Below, in pieces: positions 1 to 11,756 of a stretch of 64,000 nt of DNA. Below the pieces are notes generated by a model. That model made no database searches, was not told the DNA's origin, and worked only from the letters and a program-made list of their open reading frames with translations. Every line of letters begins with the position of its first letter. Position 1 is the stretch's first letter. The stretch is from Isoetes taiwanensis (Eukaryota; Streptophyta; Lycopodiopsida; Isoetales; Isoetaceae). The DNA is taken from the NCBI GenBank assembly GCA_021234155.1, contig JAJEKV010000001.1, forward strand, positions 1,549,927 to 1,613,926, read 5' to 3'. Both the position numbers and the translations under genes were made by a program.

Positions 1-458
1 ACCGCCGCGGGGGTCGACGAAAAGCAAGCGGGCGTTCGTTGACTTTGGGGCCCGCGTTGACCGGGGACGATACGGATCGGCCGACGATTTCGGTCTACCA
101 CCTCATCAGAAGGCTTAATTTTAAAATCAAGCTGCCCGAGTTGACTTCGGACCTTCCTTTGACCATTTTTCCGCCAAATGACGGCCGGCCCTAGGGTATT
201 TGGGATACTTGCGATCCAATGGAACCACTTCTTCCTTCATTTAACTACCGCAAAAATTTATAATTCTTCCAAACCTGGGCCTCCAGTCACCCTAACTTCT
301 TTAACCCTGCAATTTCTTACTTTAACCTAACACAAAACCAAACATCAAAGAGGACCTACAACACACTAACTTGGCCTCCTCCTAACTACCGAACTAACGA
401 GTTAGTGTTTGGTCAGTGCTATGATTTCGAGCAACCGAAATCACGGCTCTGATACCAC
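1..458 (-). mobile_element. Internal leader of a minus-strand Ty3/gypsy element (cut by window edge)
   Basis: This stretch lies on the internal side of the LTR that follows it. A reverse-complemented primer-binding site abuts the LTR, so the element runs leftward and its coding part is outside the window. I find no coding similarity in these bases. By analogy with the related minus-strand element at 44-50 kb, this is the untranslated leader before gag. Confidence 0.6.
445..457 (-). other. Primer-binding site, initiator-Met tRNA type
   Basis: On the minus strand this reads TGGTATCAGAGCC, the usual plant LTR-retrotransposon primer site complementary to the 3' end of initiator methionine tRNA. 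It begins one base after the LTR end. The same site in the same orientation occurs at about 48797-48809. Confidence 0.85.
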
Positions 459-2051
459 TGTGACGCTCCCTGAATATATATGGCCCCCGGCCGTATACAT
501 ACGGGGACTTTCCCCTCCCATGGCAACCAACGTGCCATGAGCAGGGCCCTCCGTCGGCCGCCGCGTCACGTAGAGATGCTCGGGTGAATGACACGGAGGT
601 GTCATTCGGCCTACGCCTTCGATGGGCTCCTACGTCGCGGAAGCATGAATACAAGGGTTAGCACACAGCATAAATCATATATAAATGGCCACCACGAAGG
701 GTGGCGCATCCATCCAAATAACAACGGCAAAGAATATACATCTAAAACTAAGAAAACACCCCAAACCTCAGGTTCTACCCGGCTCGGACTCGGTGAGGAT
801 CGACCCGACGGCTGGCCTCAAGAGATCAGCGGACGAGTCTTGGCATGGCGTTAGGCGGCATAGAACATCGGCTAGGGTTGTCCACTCCATCCGCCCCTCC
901 CCAGGTGCACACTTTGCCGATGATGGGTCGATTCACGCTATGGCCGCTATAGCCTTGGAACGAAACGGACTCACGGTATCACCCGTTGAGCCTACTCGGG
1001 GTCTCGGCGCCCGGTGCGATGAGGCAGTGGGGAGGGGTCCCCTTCCGGGATCCGCGGTGGTTCCATGGGTGAGCTAGAGAATACGTGCCGCATCGGCGAC
1101 CCCGCATCCGTGCGAGCTTACTCACCCTAAATCTACTCAAAGTGCAAGATGCTCCATGCGGATCACACCTCTACACGCCAGGGGAGTGTCGGACCATACC
1201 CGGCCCTCGTGGCCTGGGCCATCGAGGCCTAGCCCATGTAGGAGTCTCGGGAGCCTTTTATGTTAGGTGCAAGACCCCACCCCACTTCACCTTGTGTCCC
1301 TTATCCGGTGCTAAGCGGACCATAGCATCTATGACCCGGGTGGTCTCTTGTACCGCAGTTGCAACTAGTGGGAATATTGCGGGGGGCTCTACCTAGGAGC
1401 ATACTATCATAATTGAGCTCGAAGTCTCTACCCCCCCCCTTTAAACCCCCCGTTTAATGGCTTCATAGATACATTAATCAATTCCTTAACAGAGCACCAT
1501 TCATAATTGAAATGTAATCCTACTTACCAGAGAAGGGTTAATTTCAACAAAGGCAATCAGAAAAGAGAGTACTACAATACTAGCCTACAATTCACAAGCT
1601 AAACTACTACTAACCCGTGTTTCGGCTGGAACCGTTATCGTGGGGTGCTTCCATAGTGCTGCAAGTAGGGTAGCAGCAACAGCTAGTGGTGGTTCAGTGA
1701 TTTTGGTGAGGTCTGCAACAGTCCTTGGGCGCTCAGCTGCTCCTTGGGCACTCAACTGGTTCGATATTGGCTATTATGGGGGGTGGTGATCCACCTTATT
1801 GGATCCAATTAGCAATCCCCATGCTGGCCAATCGAGTTTGGCCAGGTGGTGCCTTCCCAAATCATAATTAGCTTAATTATTATTAATTTTCTTAATCATA
1901 GGTTATTATCCTTAATGTTTTAATTAACATAGCTAGATAAATCCCTTTTAGATCAACCCCCTAGGTTACCATACCCCATGGTGGCGTATGTATACTGGGT
2001 GACGTGTCAAGGTATTTATACATATACCGTATAAATACTTGGAACGTTACA
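459..2051 (-). repeat. 5' LTR (copy A) of a minus-strand gypsy element
   Basis: This LTR of about 1.59 kb runs, on the minus strand, from TGTAACGTTCC to GGGAGCGTCACA. It matches two other LTRs here: 42496-44041 (plus strand, starting TGTGACGTTCC and ending GGGAGCATCACA) and 48811-50243 (minus). Shared landmarks are the GTATTTATACGGTAT block near the start, the GACACGTCACCC block, and a GAATGACACCTCCGTG block near the end. The ORFs inside it on both strands have no recognisable domain and are chance. The next five bases, GTTCA, may be a target-site duplication, but the other end is outside the window. Confidence 0.85.
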
Positions 2052-2486
2052 GTTCACGCCGTTAGGGCTACGTTCTTAGGGTTTTACCGTTCCACTTTCT
2101 GATTTTGATGATAACGTCTCCATTATCAACCACTACTCTTGATTTCGTAATTTCTCTAAATCATAGATTTGAAGCAAGAAAGAAGCATTTGAATAATTAA
2201 GTGAAGGTATAGAAAATAGAACCTCTGGAAGAAGGGTATATGCCGGAAAGAATCCTTACCTTCAATTTTGTCGCCGCGTCCAATAGCGCCTTGACACATG
2301 TCGGTGTTTCTTATCCTGAAAACACAAAACTCAGCATCTCGCATGCCTTTGTTCCTACACAGATTTTTACCAGCATTCTGCTGCTTTTACTCCACATTCA
2401 GCTATTTCGACCCCGCATTCCACTGATTCTACCTCAAAATCTGGTCGCAGAATTAAAGGTAAGTTTTCTTTCTGTATAAGGGAAAG

Positions 2487-2859
2487 GCCCGCTGGGCTAC
2501 TTTCTAGCCGGGAAAAATGGCCCACGCGCGGAGCGTGGAGGCTAGCTTGACTGACCAAAAAACAACCCAGCGGGCCTTTGGCATAACGGAAAATATCCAT
2601 TGGGCTTCATTCTGCTGCTGAATGCAAGGTAAGATCCACGGAATGTAGGGTAAGATCCATGGACTGTAGGACAAAATTGATCTAAGGTAAAAATATGTCG
2701 TTGTTCTTGCTCGACTTTCAAATAAAGAAAACTTGCCACGTGTCGTAATCTGATTGGATGGGAAGTCAGAATGAAGCCCAATGGTTTTTTTTTCCAATAT
2801 GCCAAAGGCCTGCTGGGCTGGCCGGTCAAGCTGGCCTCTGCGCTCCACACGTCGGCCAT
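2487..2859. repeat. Foldback (MITE-like) repeat, copy 1
   Basis: Imperfect inverted arms occupy 2517-2614 and 2767-2859. Shared 16-base core ATTGGGCTTCATTCTG (2599-2614) pairs with 2767-2782, and the outer ends include ATGG..GGAGCG and its complement. The middle holds short repeats of the form GAATGNAGGTAAGATC. A second, diverged copy at 10195-10510 shares the GCG(C/G)(A/G)AAGCGTGGAGG-like block, the GAATGCAAGGTAGA repeats and an AACTTGCCAC(A/G)TG block followed by TGATTGG. No protein is encoded. Non-autonomous DNA transposon is the likeliest reading; class is unknown. Confidence 0.6.
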
Positions 2860-5254
2860 CTTTCCACTCACCATCTTCTAGTCGATGCATGTATGTCGGG
2901 TTACTTTCCTTCTATGCATGAACTGCATGTTTGGCACATAATATTTCGTATCCTACACCCATCTTATTTGCATCATATATTAAACTAGAGTTTTCTAGTT
3001 TGTGCTAGTGCGCACCTTTTCACATTAATAGTTGTTTATTCCGCATGAAGCTCCACATTCTTATATCTATGATGATCTAGAATCCGCCCATGGGTAAGAT
3101 GACTAATTTGAGTAGAGTATGGAGGAGGAGCGCCTAGTTTTTCTATTTTCATGTCTACCCCTTGTATTTTATTCCCCATGGAGGTATGAATCCCCCATGA
3201 AAGTATATTTTTTATTATGAGCTTAGCCTTCTTAGTTATGGCATGATGATGCAAATTAGAAAAGTCGCCTTGAGTACCTAATATTCTTATTTTCACGTCT
3301 ACCACTAGTATTTTTATTCCGCATGGAATTATGAATCCCCCCAAGGAAGTATATTTTGTATTATGAGCCTAGCTTTCTTGGTTATAGTATGGTGTTGAGG
3401 GATATGCAGATTAGAAAAGATGCCTTTGAGCTTTCACATGTTCTGGTTTGCTTGATAGTTGAGTAATCTGGCGTCCTTCAAAAAACAAAAACTACAAAAG
3501 ACCATCTTTATAGTGGTTTAATAGCAGTAAATTATGACAATATTTGGGTGCCTTATGGGTAACCACTATGAATAGCCACATCCTTTTAGGTGATAACTAT
3601 GAATAATTACCATGACCATTAACTAGGAATTGAAAACCATGCTACAAACCACAACCATTTTATATCATGTGATGTCATAATAAAAAACTAGCATGAATGA
3701 CCACTATGGCATTTAAATTAGTATAAAATACCATGTCATAAACTACCTCAAATTATCTGTGCTATGTTACAATACAAAACCAACATAAAAAACCATTGCC
3801 ATATTTAAAGTAATGTTGAAAACCATGCTACAAACCACGATTGATTTAATAAGCCATACTAAGTTAGAAAACCAACATCAATGACCACCATTGATGCTAG
3901 AAACCATGTAATAAACTAATATTGGTTTTAATAAACCACGTTATAACATAAAAATCAACATTAATAACCATGTACTCATTATGAAAACCACTATGTTATG
4001 TGGTTCTTACTAAGAATAAAAATTTTATCATAAAAAACCACGTCTATAGTGGTTTTTTAGTGGTTCATTGCAGCGGTTAAATTTTTGGGTGCCTTGTGAT
4101 ATATGCCACATTGGTCCTTGAACTATCAGTCATCATGAAATTAAAAGATGCAAGAATGAGTGATTTCACTTGGAAAATATGTTAACAATAGCATATTTTT
4201 GTTTTAAAGTAGCACCACTGTTGGATGTTCAACACCAAATATGAAACACAACATCACACACATTGATATACGTAGGTATGAAAATGCTTATGCTATAAAA
4301 TTCAATGTCGGGGGTACATCTACCATTTCCAAGGTTACAAAAATTTATAGAATTTTATTTTATATATTCCACTCAAATTATGTAGGATGAGGTCTTGAAT
4401 TCGATCGAGCCTGAGTAGTCAATATGTTTGCAATTGAGAAATTTCCTACATGATTCCACAAGTTCGCAATTAAGTTACTACAGAATTTTAACCTGTTCAA
4501 ATGGCATGTAAAGTGCTTGATTCTATCTATCAAATGTTCTTTGTAATTTTAATGCTCACTTATGCTTTTGAAACCTTATGACTTTTGATCAAATAAATTG
4601 CAACTCCAAGTTCAGATTTGCACTCTAATTTATAGTTGGAGATATTAAACATTTGTATCCAATGCAGTTTTCCCATCGGTGTGAGGGCACTCTAACTTAT
4701 ATTTAGAGATTTAAATGTTTGAAACAAATGTAGTTTTCCCATGGATGTCTTTCCATGTCACGTTCATAATTGTTGCAGTTGGCAAAACAATGCGGCCCAT
4801 ATAGAAAATTCATGAGCCATAGCCAATCAACAATATTCAAAAGCTATTCGAGTGATAAGGGATTTGAGCTTGATGTGTGGACAACCAATTAATAGAGGCA
4901 TCAACAACATTCCTAAATTTCATGTAGTTGTGGATAACCAATTATTAGAGGCAACAACAACATTCTTAATGTTAATTCAAGTGTATCTATATTTGTTGCC
5001 CAAACATAACGCTGATTACCATTTCTAGTAATTTAATAGAAAATGACAAGGAAACAACTCTTCGTGTATTCTTGCATATCGACAACTGGATGACAACCCT
5101 CCATGAACTGTCGCCAATTTCGTTTTCCTTGTCACAACACACATACACTAATATGCCCACAACTACAAAAACTTCAATATATAAGATATTAAGACATATT
5201 CTTCTTATGTGTTGCTGATGACATGAGGATGGACAAGAAAAATTATGGAAGAGA
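2860..5254. other. Intergenic, AT-rich, with degenerate short repeats
   Basis: I recognise no gene. Between about 3500 and 4090 the sequence is a patchwork of variants of AACCA(C/T)(T/G)AT- and AAACCATG-type words spaced 20-50 bases apart. It is bracketed by similar TATAGTGGTTT and ATTTTTGGGTGCCTT blocks (near 3512 and 4032, and near 3542 and 4082), so the two ends are direct, not inverted, repeats. Around 3150-3400 a second set of words, TATTTTTTATTATGAGC(T/C)TAGC, repeats once. Confidence 0.4.
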
Positions 5255-5342
5255 TAATTTTCACCGACGGAAAAGTTCGCCGTGAAATTTCCTGGCGCGT
5301 GAAATTTCCTGGCATGGCGAACTTTTCCGTCGGTGAAAATTA
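5255..5342. repeat. Perfect 27-bp inverted repeat (hairpin) with repeated loop
   Basis: Bases 5255-5281 and 5316-5342 are exact reverse complements, 27 of 27, with core ACCGACGGAAAAGTTCGCC. The 34-base loop is itself two copies of GTGAAATTTCCTGGC. Just downstream, GGGGGC and GCCCCC flank TTGAAATTT near 5360-5381. Stacked GTGAAATTTCC and CCGACGG words look like the subterminal repeats of CACTA-type DNA transposons, but no matching pair of terminal inverted repeats was found. Confidence 0.7.
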
Positions 5343-8300
5343 CCTGACGAAAAAATAGGGGGCTTGAAATTTGCCCCCTGATAATTTTTTTCTGGCGTCT
5401 TCTGGGGTTTTTTTCTTCGGTGGCGCCGCTTCTGAGGGGAAGGTGAGGTAGCTCCAACGGCAGGGCAGATCGACAGGCGATCGACTACAAATTTCGATCT
5501 GAAGAAACAAGGCATTTGGGACCGAAATTTCAAGGCCCCTGTTTTTTCGTGTTTGATTATTCGTGCCTTTAGTGAATGTTGGTGAAATAGTGTAGTTCTA
5601 TTTCAGGGAAAAAGTGACCCGCCAATTTAGATTTTTTTTTTACATTTGACTTCATATACTATGACATATAAGTTCTACGTGAAATATGCTCTCCTGACCT
5701 AGTCACATTTTTACTTCATCTAGTAAGATAAAATGTAAACCAAATAATGTATATTCATCAATAGAAAGAAAACCATTTCACCTTTTCTATATATTTCCAA
5801 GGTCATGAGGTGACATGATTTATGCCTTTCGCCAGACATGTTGGTGAAATAGTGTAGTCCTCTTTGAAGGAATAGTGCCAACATATAGAATTTTGCTTGA
5901 CTTGAGCCATATCTAATTGTACTAGAAATGGCAGATTGGCACACGAGGACACTAGCTCCAAGGTAGGCCAAAGATATATCAGTCATGACAACTGGGAGGT
6001 TCTCTGCATGGTTCAATTCCCTTGGGAGATACAATTTGTCTGACTTTGATTATGTATATAGGCTTAGGAATGTTGGAAAATAGTTGAAAATGTAGAATGT
6101 ACATTATTTACTTGCAATCCATATGTGAAAAGGTGTGTGTTTTGAATCAGTTGAATTTCTCAAAGACGATTTTGGCATTTCCACTTGCGATGTCCTGCTT
6201 TGTCCTTTTGGGATCTTACAATGAATATAGTCATTAAAGAAATCATATAGAAATCTCATTTTCTTCGTCTACTTCATAAATAAATAGCATGCCAGCTTGT
6301 GAATTTCACTTTACATTTGACTTTAAACGACACTAGAAATTGTACGACAAATAAGACCCACCAAATGTAGATCGACACAACATGTGCTAATATGTTGACA
6401 TGACATATAGATCAATAAATGAAGTTCTAGTGATGGTGATGCCATCCATCCAGGTATATCTTCCATGCACTAGATGACTAAATACTACTAGAGAAAGATA
6501 AGGAGATGATAGATGATAGCATAATGTTGCTTCATAGTCCTTGCGCAATCAATGCTTAACAAAGTAATCTAAAAATGTTTAAAATGTTCTTCTGCAGACA
6601 TTTTACCTGTTATGCTCAAATTGTACAAACCATTTTTGTAAATGTTAACATGCATGTCGTGTGGGCTAATGGAATAATCGGATGTGGTTGGCATTGGGAT
6701 TATTATGGTCGCATGTACCCTAGTTCAATTGTGAAGTGCACTGTAATGATTGAGACTAGGGCGCAACTATTTATTAATGATAAACGTGGTTGCAATTTGC
6801 CTTGGAGCATTATTATGTTAATAATAAGGAAAGGAGGCAAAAGATTTAAATGGTTACAATGGTTAAAAATACCATTGAGCCATTTCTGGGTTAAATAAAC
6901 TTTAAGGCTATAATTTTATTGTGGAAGGAGTGAGCACCCCTTAAATCAGCAGAAGCCACCAATGGGCTACCTGAACGTGGCTGAGCCACGTTTTTGAGGC
7001 AGTGAGGCTGCCAAGTTAAGGGAGAGGCCGTTTGAGGCTTCTGGCAGTCGTAGCTGCCTGATAAGATGCCGCCACGTGGCCTTGCCATGCTGGCAGGAGG
7101 TTATATCAAGGAAAGTGGCGGCCTGTTCCAGGGAGGCCGGAAGGGATGAAGCGAGAGTAGAGGTTGCAGACAGAAGCAAGGCTTCCAAGAAACCATCAGT
7201 TGGAAATTTTGGCAGTGCTAGGAGTTGCTATAGCGCTTAAAGCAGGATAATTGGTAAGTCCCTTGATAGATGGATGTGGCAGATGCCATAGCGGTCCTAT
7301 CATCCAGAACTGCGAGAAGGTTAAGAAATCCTTCTCGGTATCAATTAATCTACACTTGGGCAGTATTGGGCTGTCCGAGGATTCCCTTCAGATGAATACC
7401 TAGAAGCAGCTTAGTGTCTACCTGATGTAGCTCTATGATAAACTGAGATGTCTTCATTGAGTTGGTTTGTGGCATGGTGATTTGTTATTCCAACCTTGAA
7501 CCTCTCTCCCCTGGGTTCTTGTAGTAGAACCTAATGATATGCGATGGAGCTATCAGCCTTCATCCTCCCAATGTCCATTGTTATGTATAGAAATGAGAAT
7601 AAACTTGTTTCATGAACTCCAGTATTATGGTGAGACAAGTCTATGATCTTGGTATGGGACAAGCTCATGTTCTTGTCAACGGACCAGAGGTACTTGAGAG
7701 TTCTATGAAGTTGTGCTCCACTGTAAAAGTATCGTTATGATACAGAGGTAAGCACAGTGAGTGCCCACCCAAGGGAGTTTTATGTGGGCATGTATGTAGA
7801 TGAGCGAAGCTTATCTTAAAAGGAACTTCTGGTACTAGTGAGATGAAATCTATCGCTGGTATAGGACGATGATGGATGTAGTCAACAGTCTAGTGGCCTA
7901 GGTTCTAATGTTGCTTGCAGTTCCTCCCTTACACTAAATCCATCAGCGCGGGAGTTCTAGACGACGTACTATCTAGATATGGCAGGGTGCATCTACTTCG
8001 CAGATGCTATGGAGCATGTGGTGGATTCCATATGTGTGTAGTTGCAGTCCGTCAGTCATTGCATCATGTTGATACTACGAGATAACTCTTATGCATGTTA
8101 TTAACACATGGAAGCTTGTGCAGGCTGTTTGATAGCTGGCGGAGCATACGCGTGTATAGTTATCTTGTGTTGTCATCTTGTTATCTGTATACGTGGCTTT
8201 CATGTATATAGCCTCATGGGAGGCAGTACTTGTTCTATGTACTCTGATGGTTTGATGTGAATACAAATCGAAATTTTTGGTACTAAAATTTTGGTATGAG

Positions 8301-8572
8301 AATCTAAAAGAACATAAAAACGGAGTTCCTTTCATCAACTGGAAGTTAAGGCAATCCAAAACACAATTGGATTAAATGGCATATTTGCTAATGAAGGAGA
8401 AAATGAAGAAGAAAGAAGATGACGATTAAGGAAGAAGAGGATGATCATTATTTTTAACTGATCTATTTAAGACTCTTTATATGTTTTATTGAATTGAATT
8501 TACTTTGATTTTTATCATCCACAGAGACTAAGAATTTTTTTTTCCAGTACAAAAAAGAACATATGAAGCTAA
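5343..8572. other. Intergenic, no gene recognised
   Basis: Open frames in this 3.2-kb stretch are short, overlap on both strands and carry no domain I recognise. The 6950-8060 part is less AT-rich than its surroundings and may be an old retrotransposon non-coding part, but I could not pair it with another copy in the window. Confidence 0.4.
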
Positions 8573-9190
8573 TTACCATAAGTCCATAGAGACTAAGAAG
8601 TCTATGGGATCCAGTACAAAAAAGAACATATGAAGCCAATTACTATAGAACACCCTAACCAAAGGGTTTCCAAGGGAGAAACCTTGACAATAATGAGCTC
8701 GCTGATGAACTCTACATCTACACGATAAGTCAAGAACTAGGATATAAGATGCTAGTGTCGGCACTGCATATGCCTGCAAAAGCACATATAGCGGCTGACT
8801 AGGTGTAATCGGAGAGATATATCGTGTTCGGATAGTCGCAAATACTGGGCAAATATGAAGAGTATGGCACTCATCTTCAACCGCTCTCATTTGACAACAT
8901 TGACATATCATGGTTTCACGTTCCTCACGATCCCATCTGCCTGACGGTGTATATCATTGCAAACTAACACAATTTCTATGTCTCTTCTTAGGCAAATGTG
9001 CTAACATATATTGTTGTGGGCTACAAGCATGCATGAGATTAATGTGGCTTTTATAATGTGATGTCTTGACTATCTCCAAGGCGGTGGCATCCCCAAGTTT
9101 ACTGAGAAAGCATGCATCGAGATATTGCTTCAACCGAGTGTGCTCTTCATTGTCTACACTTCTACACATGTCTGTTCTGACATATTCCAT
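8573..9190 (-). pseudogene. Decayed non-LTR retrotransposon C-terminal domain
   Basis: Two adjacent minus-strand frames (9190-8954 and 8911-8573) read as the end of a LINE-like polyprotein. The first has a segment ending in LPKKRHRNC. The second has CQCCQMRAVEDECHTLHICP, a C-x2-C...H-x4-C zinc pattern with an acidic VEDE before the histidine, as in the zinc-binding tail after LINE reverse transcriptase. No reverse transcriptase catalytic motif is nearby. It appears to be a separate fragment from the LINEs at 16-28 kb. A false match is possible. Confidence 0.4.
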
Positions 9191-10194
9191 CTAGAGAAGC
9201 AATAAGTGCATTTCGCCTTCCAACAGACTTTAAGACGTTATAGACTCATGACCATTATGTAGGTGAGGTTTGGAAGCCGAGTGTCTCCCATGTTGACCAC
9301 TTATGACAGTAGGGTATCTATCATTCCAGGCCAACATGTTGAAGAGGAAGAAACCTTGTCTCTTGATATGAGAGTATAGACTTGACTTTAAGTGCTCGGG
9401 TCAGGAAGGCTTTATGGACGTGCCCCAAGTCTTCTCAAGTGGCAACTGATATGATTGAATCACATACTTCTCCCGTATAGAAGAATCGTCTCCACCAAAA
9501 CTCCAAACAAGACAAGGGGGATTTACCATTTTTACATATAAACTATGTGCATGCACAGGAGGGGGGATTTTTGACCCATTTCCATCGGTAGGAAGTTCCT
9601 TTTTCGGTTTTTTTCGGTTTTCGGTTTAGGTAAATTTTATATGGAAGGGGTCAAAATTGGCTTTTTAAAATCTGTATGGAGGGGGCGGGTTGGGGGTTGC
9701 CACCCCTTGAATGGAGATGGCATACCCCCCCCTATACATGAGTGAATCCCCCGTGAAACAAGGTGGGACCAGTATAAAGTCTACTTTGTGGCAATTGTTC
9801 TGCATGGCATACAAAGCCTTCCAGCCCGCAATCACCCGTTGTTGGATACAAGTGTCCCAATATGTGGTGGTTGTAACTCCACGTCAAGGTATTTGTATTG
9901 AGAACATGCTTCCCTTTTGTTCGTGAAGATAAAACCCTCTCCTTTTTAGTGAATACAAGTATGCTTACAAAAAACTGCTTTTAAGAGTAGGTTTTTCATA
10001 ATGCACAAGCTATTATCAAGGCTTCTTACTATTTTTTGCTTGACCAGAAGGAAAAAATGATATCGGAAGTTTATCTTCAGATACCATCTTTTGTATAGTC
10101 AGGTGGTTTTCCTCTATTTATCCATTGGGGTCCAATCTTGGCTTGCATTATACGTTGTTGTTTTTATTTGGTGATTGAATAAATGTTTTGTATA
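9191..10194. other. Intergenic, no gene recognised
   Basis: No supported coding region. A G- and T-rich patch at about 9500-9730 (runs of G, TTTTCGG words) is low complexity. Confidence 0.4.
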
Positions 10195-10510
10195 AGGAAA
10201 CGCAGCCCTACCCCGCATTCTGACAGGGAAACCATGCCGATGCGCAAAGCGTGGAGGCCTGGTTGGCCCTACCAGATTGCAGGGTAGAGCTGCATTCCAA
10301 TTATGTGGAAGTAGGTTAAGTTGCATCATGTGCAAGTAAATCTGCATCAAATCTCCAGAATGTAGAGTAAATTAGCGGAATGCAAGGTAGAGCATCTGGA
10401 ATGCAAGGTAGATCACCCAGAATGAAAGGTAAATGAGAATGTCGGGCAGGTCAAAGCCTTGTTTGAGATTTAGAGAAGGTAAACTTGCCACATGGCATTG
10501 CTTGATTGGC
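10195..10510. repeat. Foldback (MITE-like) repeat family, copy 2 (diverged)
   Basis: This stretch aligns by eye with 2487-2760: GACAGGGAAACCATGCCGATG then GCAAAGCGTGGAGGCCTGG, three to four repeats of the type GGAATGCAAGGTAGA, and AACTTGCCACATGGCATTGC followed by TTGATTGG. Unlike copy 1, the second arm of the foldback is not evident, so this copy is partial or the arm has decayed. Confidence 0.5.
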
Positions 10511-11756
10511 TTAGGTTGCATGCATAATGCACCTAACGTGCTTTTATGGCATTGTTCAAAAGAGAAACATAACTTTATAGAATACCGAGAAGCTATGTCT
10601 GAGAGAAAAAAATGATCTTCAAAGTGATAGGCTCAACATGGCTAGGACACCATGAATTGCTATGTTAATTGAGAGATTAAAAAAAATGCATAATTGGATT
10701 AAAAAAATGAGGATGCTAAGACAACAATAGCAAAGCATGAGGTAAGCGGATGCAAGCTGGCCTAAAAAATGGGGCATGTGCGGCCGGCTATGCCGCACGG
10801 CACATGCGGCACAGATTGCGGCAGACCAGGCGCTAGAAGATCTAGCCCTCCGACGTGCATGGCATGGTCCCCTCACTTCATAATCCCTGCAGCTTTTCTC
10901 AGCTATTTGTGCGCAGAATGAGAGCCTGCAAGCTGAACATTGGTCCTTTCTAATTTGCTTCTCAAATTCGGCTTTCCGGTAGCTTTGGGTGCCCTTTTTT
11001 TGTTGTTCTCTGATGTTTTTGTCTTTCGAGTGGGAAGGCAAACCAATTTCTGGGGTTTTTGTCTATTTATGAGCTCCTGCACGCCTGCAGAAGCGAGAAC
11101 TATGCTTGTTTTTGGCCCCTTGTGAATCAATGCCTTTAGAAAATTGGGCTTTAGGTAATTGGTACAACCATAAGTGCTCGAATTGGTAAAATTAGCACCA
11201 GTGGGTCCTCATTTTCATCTGACTGGTAAATTTCAATGATAGCGCCATAAGTTGCCGAAGAAATTTTGCTCTGCACAGGAATTTTTTGCGGCTAAATTCG
11301 ATTCAAGTGGGCTCGAAAGGTATTCCGGCGAATGGGGTCGTGAAATCTTGAAGAAATTCTTAAGCTAAGGAGATCAGCAGGCCGTCTTCTTAGCATGGTA
11401 TGTTTGTCTTCTCAAATGCTATGCAGAAGGGACAAATGGGTACTTCTCTTATGATGCATCTTTTGGAATACCGAAGACGCAACCTTGGTCATTTTGTCGT
11501 TGGATGCTCTGTATTAGGCATATTCATATTTGAGCTTCATTCCTATTCAGTACTATTATGCCGATCATGTCTAGCTTGGGATGGTAAGTTGCTGACTAGC
11601 ACTATTTTTTGTATTCTTCCCAGAATTAAAGAAGGCATTCATAGTTCCGCTAGCCGATTGACTATGTCAACAAGATGGCGCAGCAAGCTGTTTTTAATGC
11701 AGGAGTTTTAGTGCAGTAAGTTTCAGGAGCTCTAATTGCTGCATCGCAAAGGCAGA
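10511..11756 (+). promoter_or_regulatory. Upstream region and probable 5' UTR of the WAV3-like gene
   Basis: No coding region is supported here. The region just before the start codon is likely 5' UTR. A possible UTR intron could run from GTATGT after AGCATG at about 11397 to the TTTCAG at about 11726, shortly before the start codon, but transcript data are needed. No TATA box was assigned with confidence. Confidence 0.3.

Noticed and set aside
445..457. tRNA gene at primer-binding sites
   Set aside because: Only the 3'-end complement of initiator-Met tRNA is present; there is no cloverleaf around it at 445 or 48797.
588..1396. Three open plus-strand frames of 88-130 codons
   Set aside because: They lie within LTR A, are not preserved in LTR B or C, and show no domain. 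GC-richness explains the lack of stops.
6575..6898. 107-codon plus-strand frame
   Set aside because: No recognisable domain; composition and context do not differ from intergenic DNA.
10619..11130. Overlapping open frames on both strands (60-140 codons)
   Set aside because: Mutually overlapping antisense frames without domain similarity upstream of the WAV3-like gene; more likely promoter or UTR sequence.
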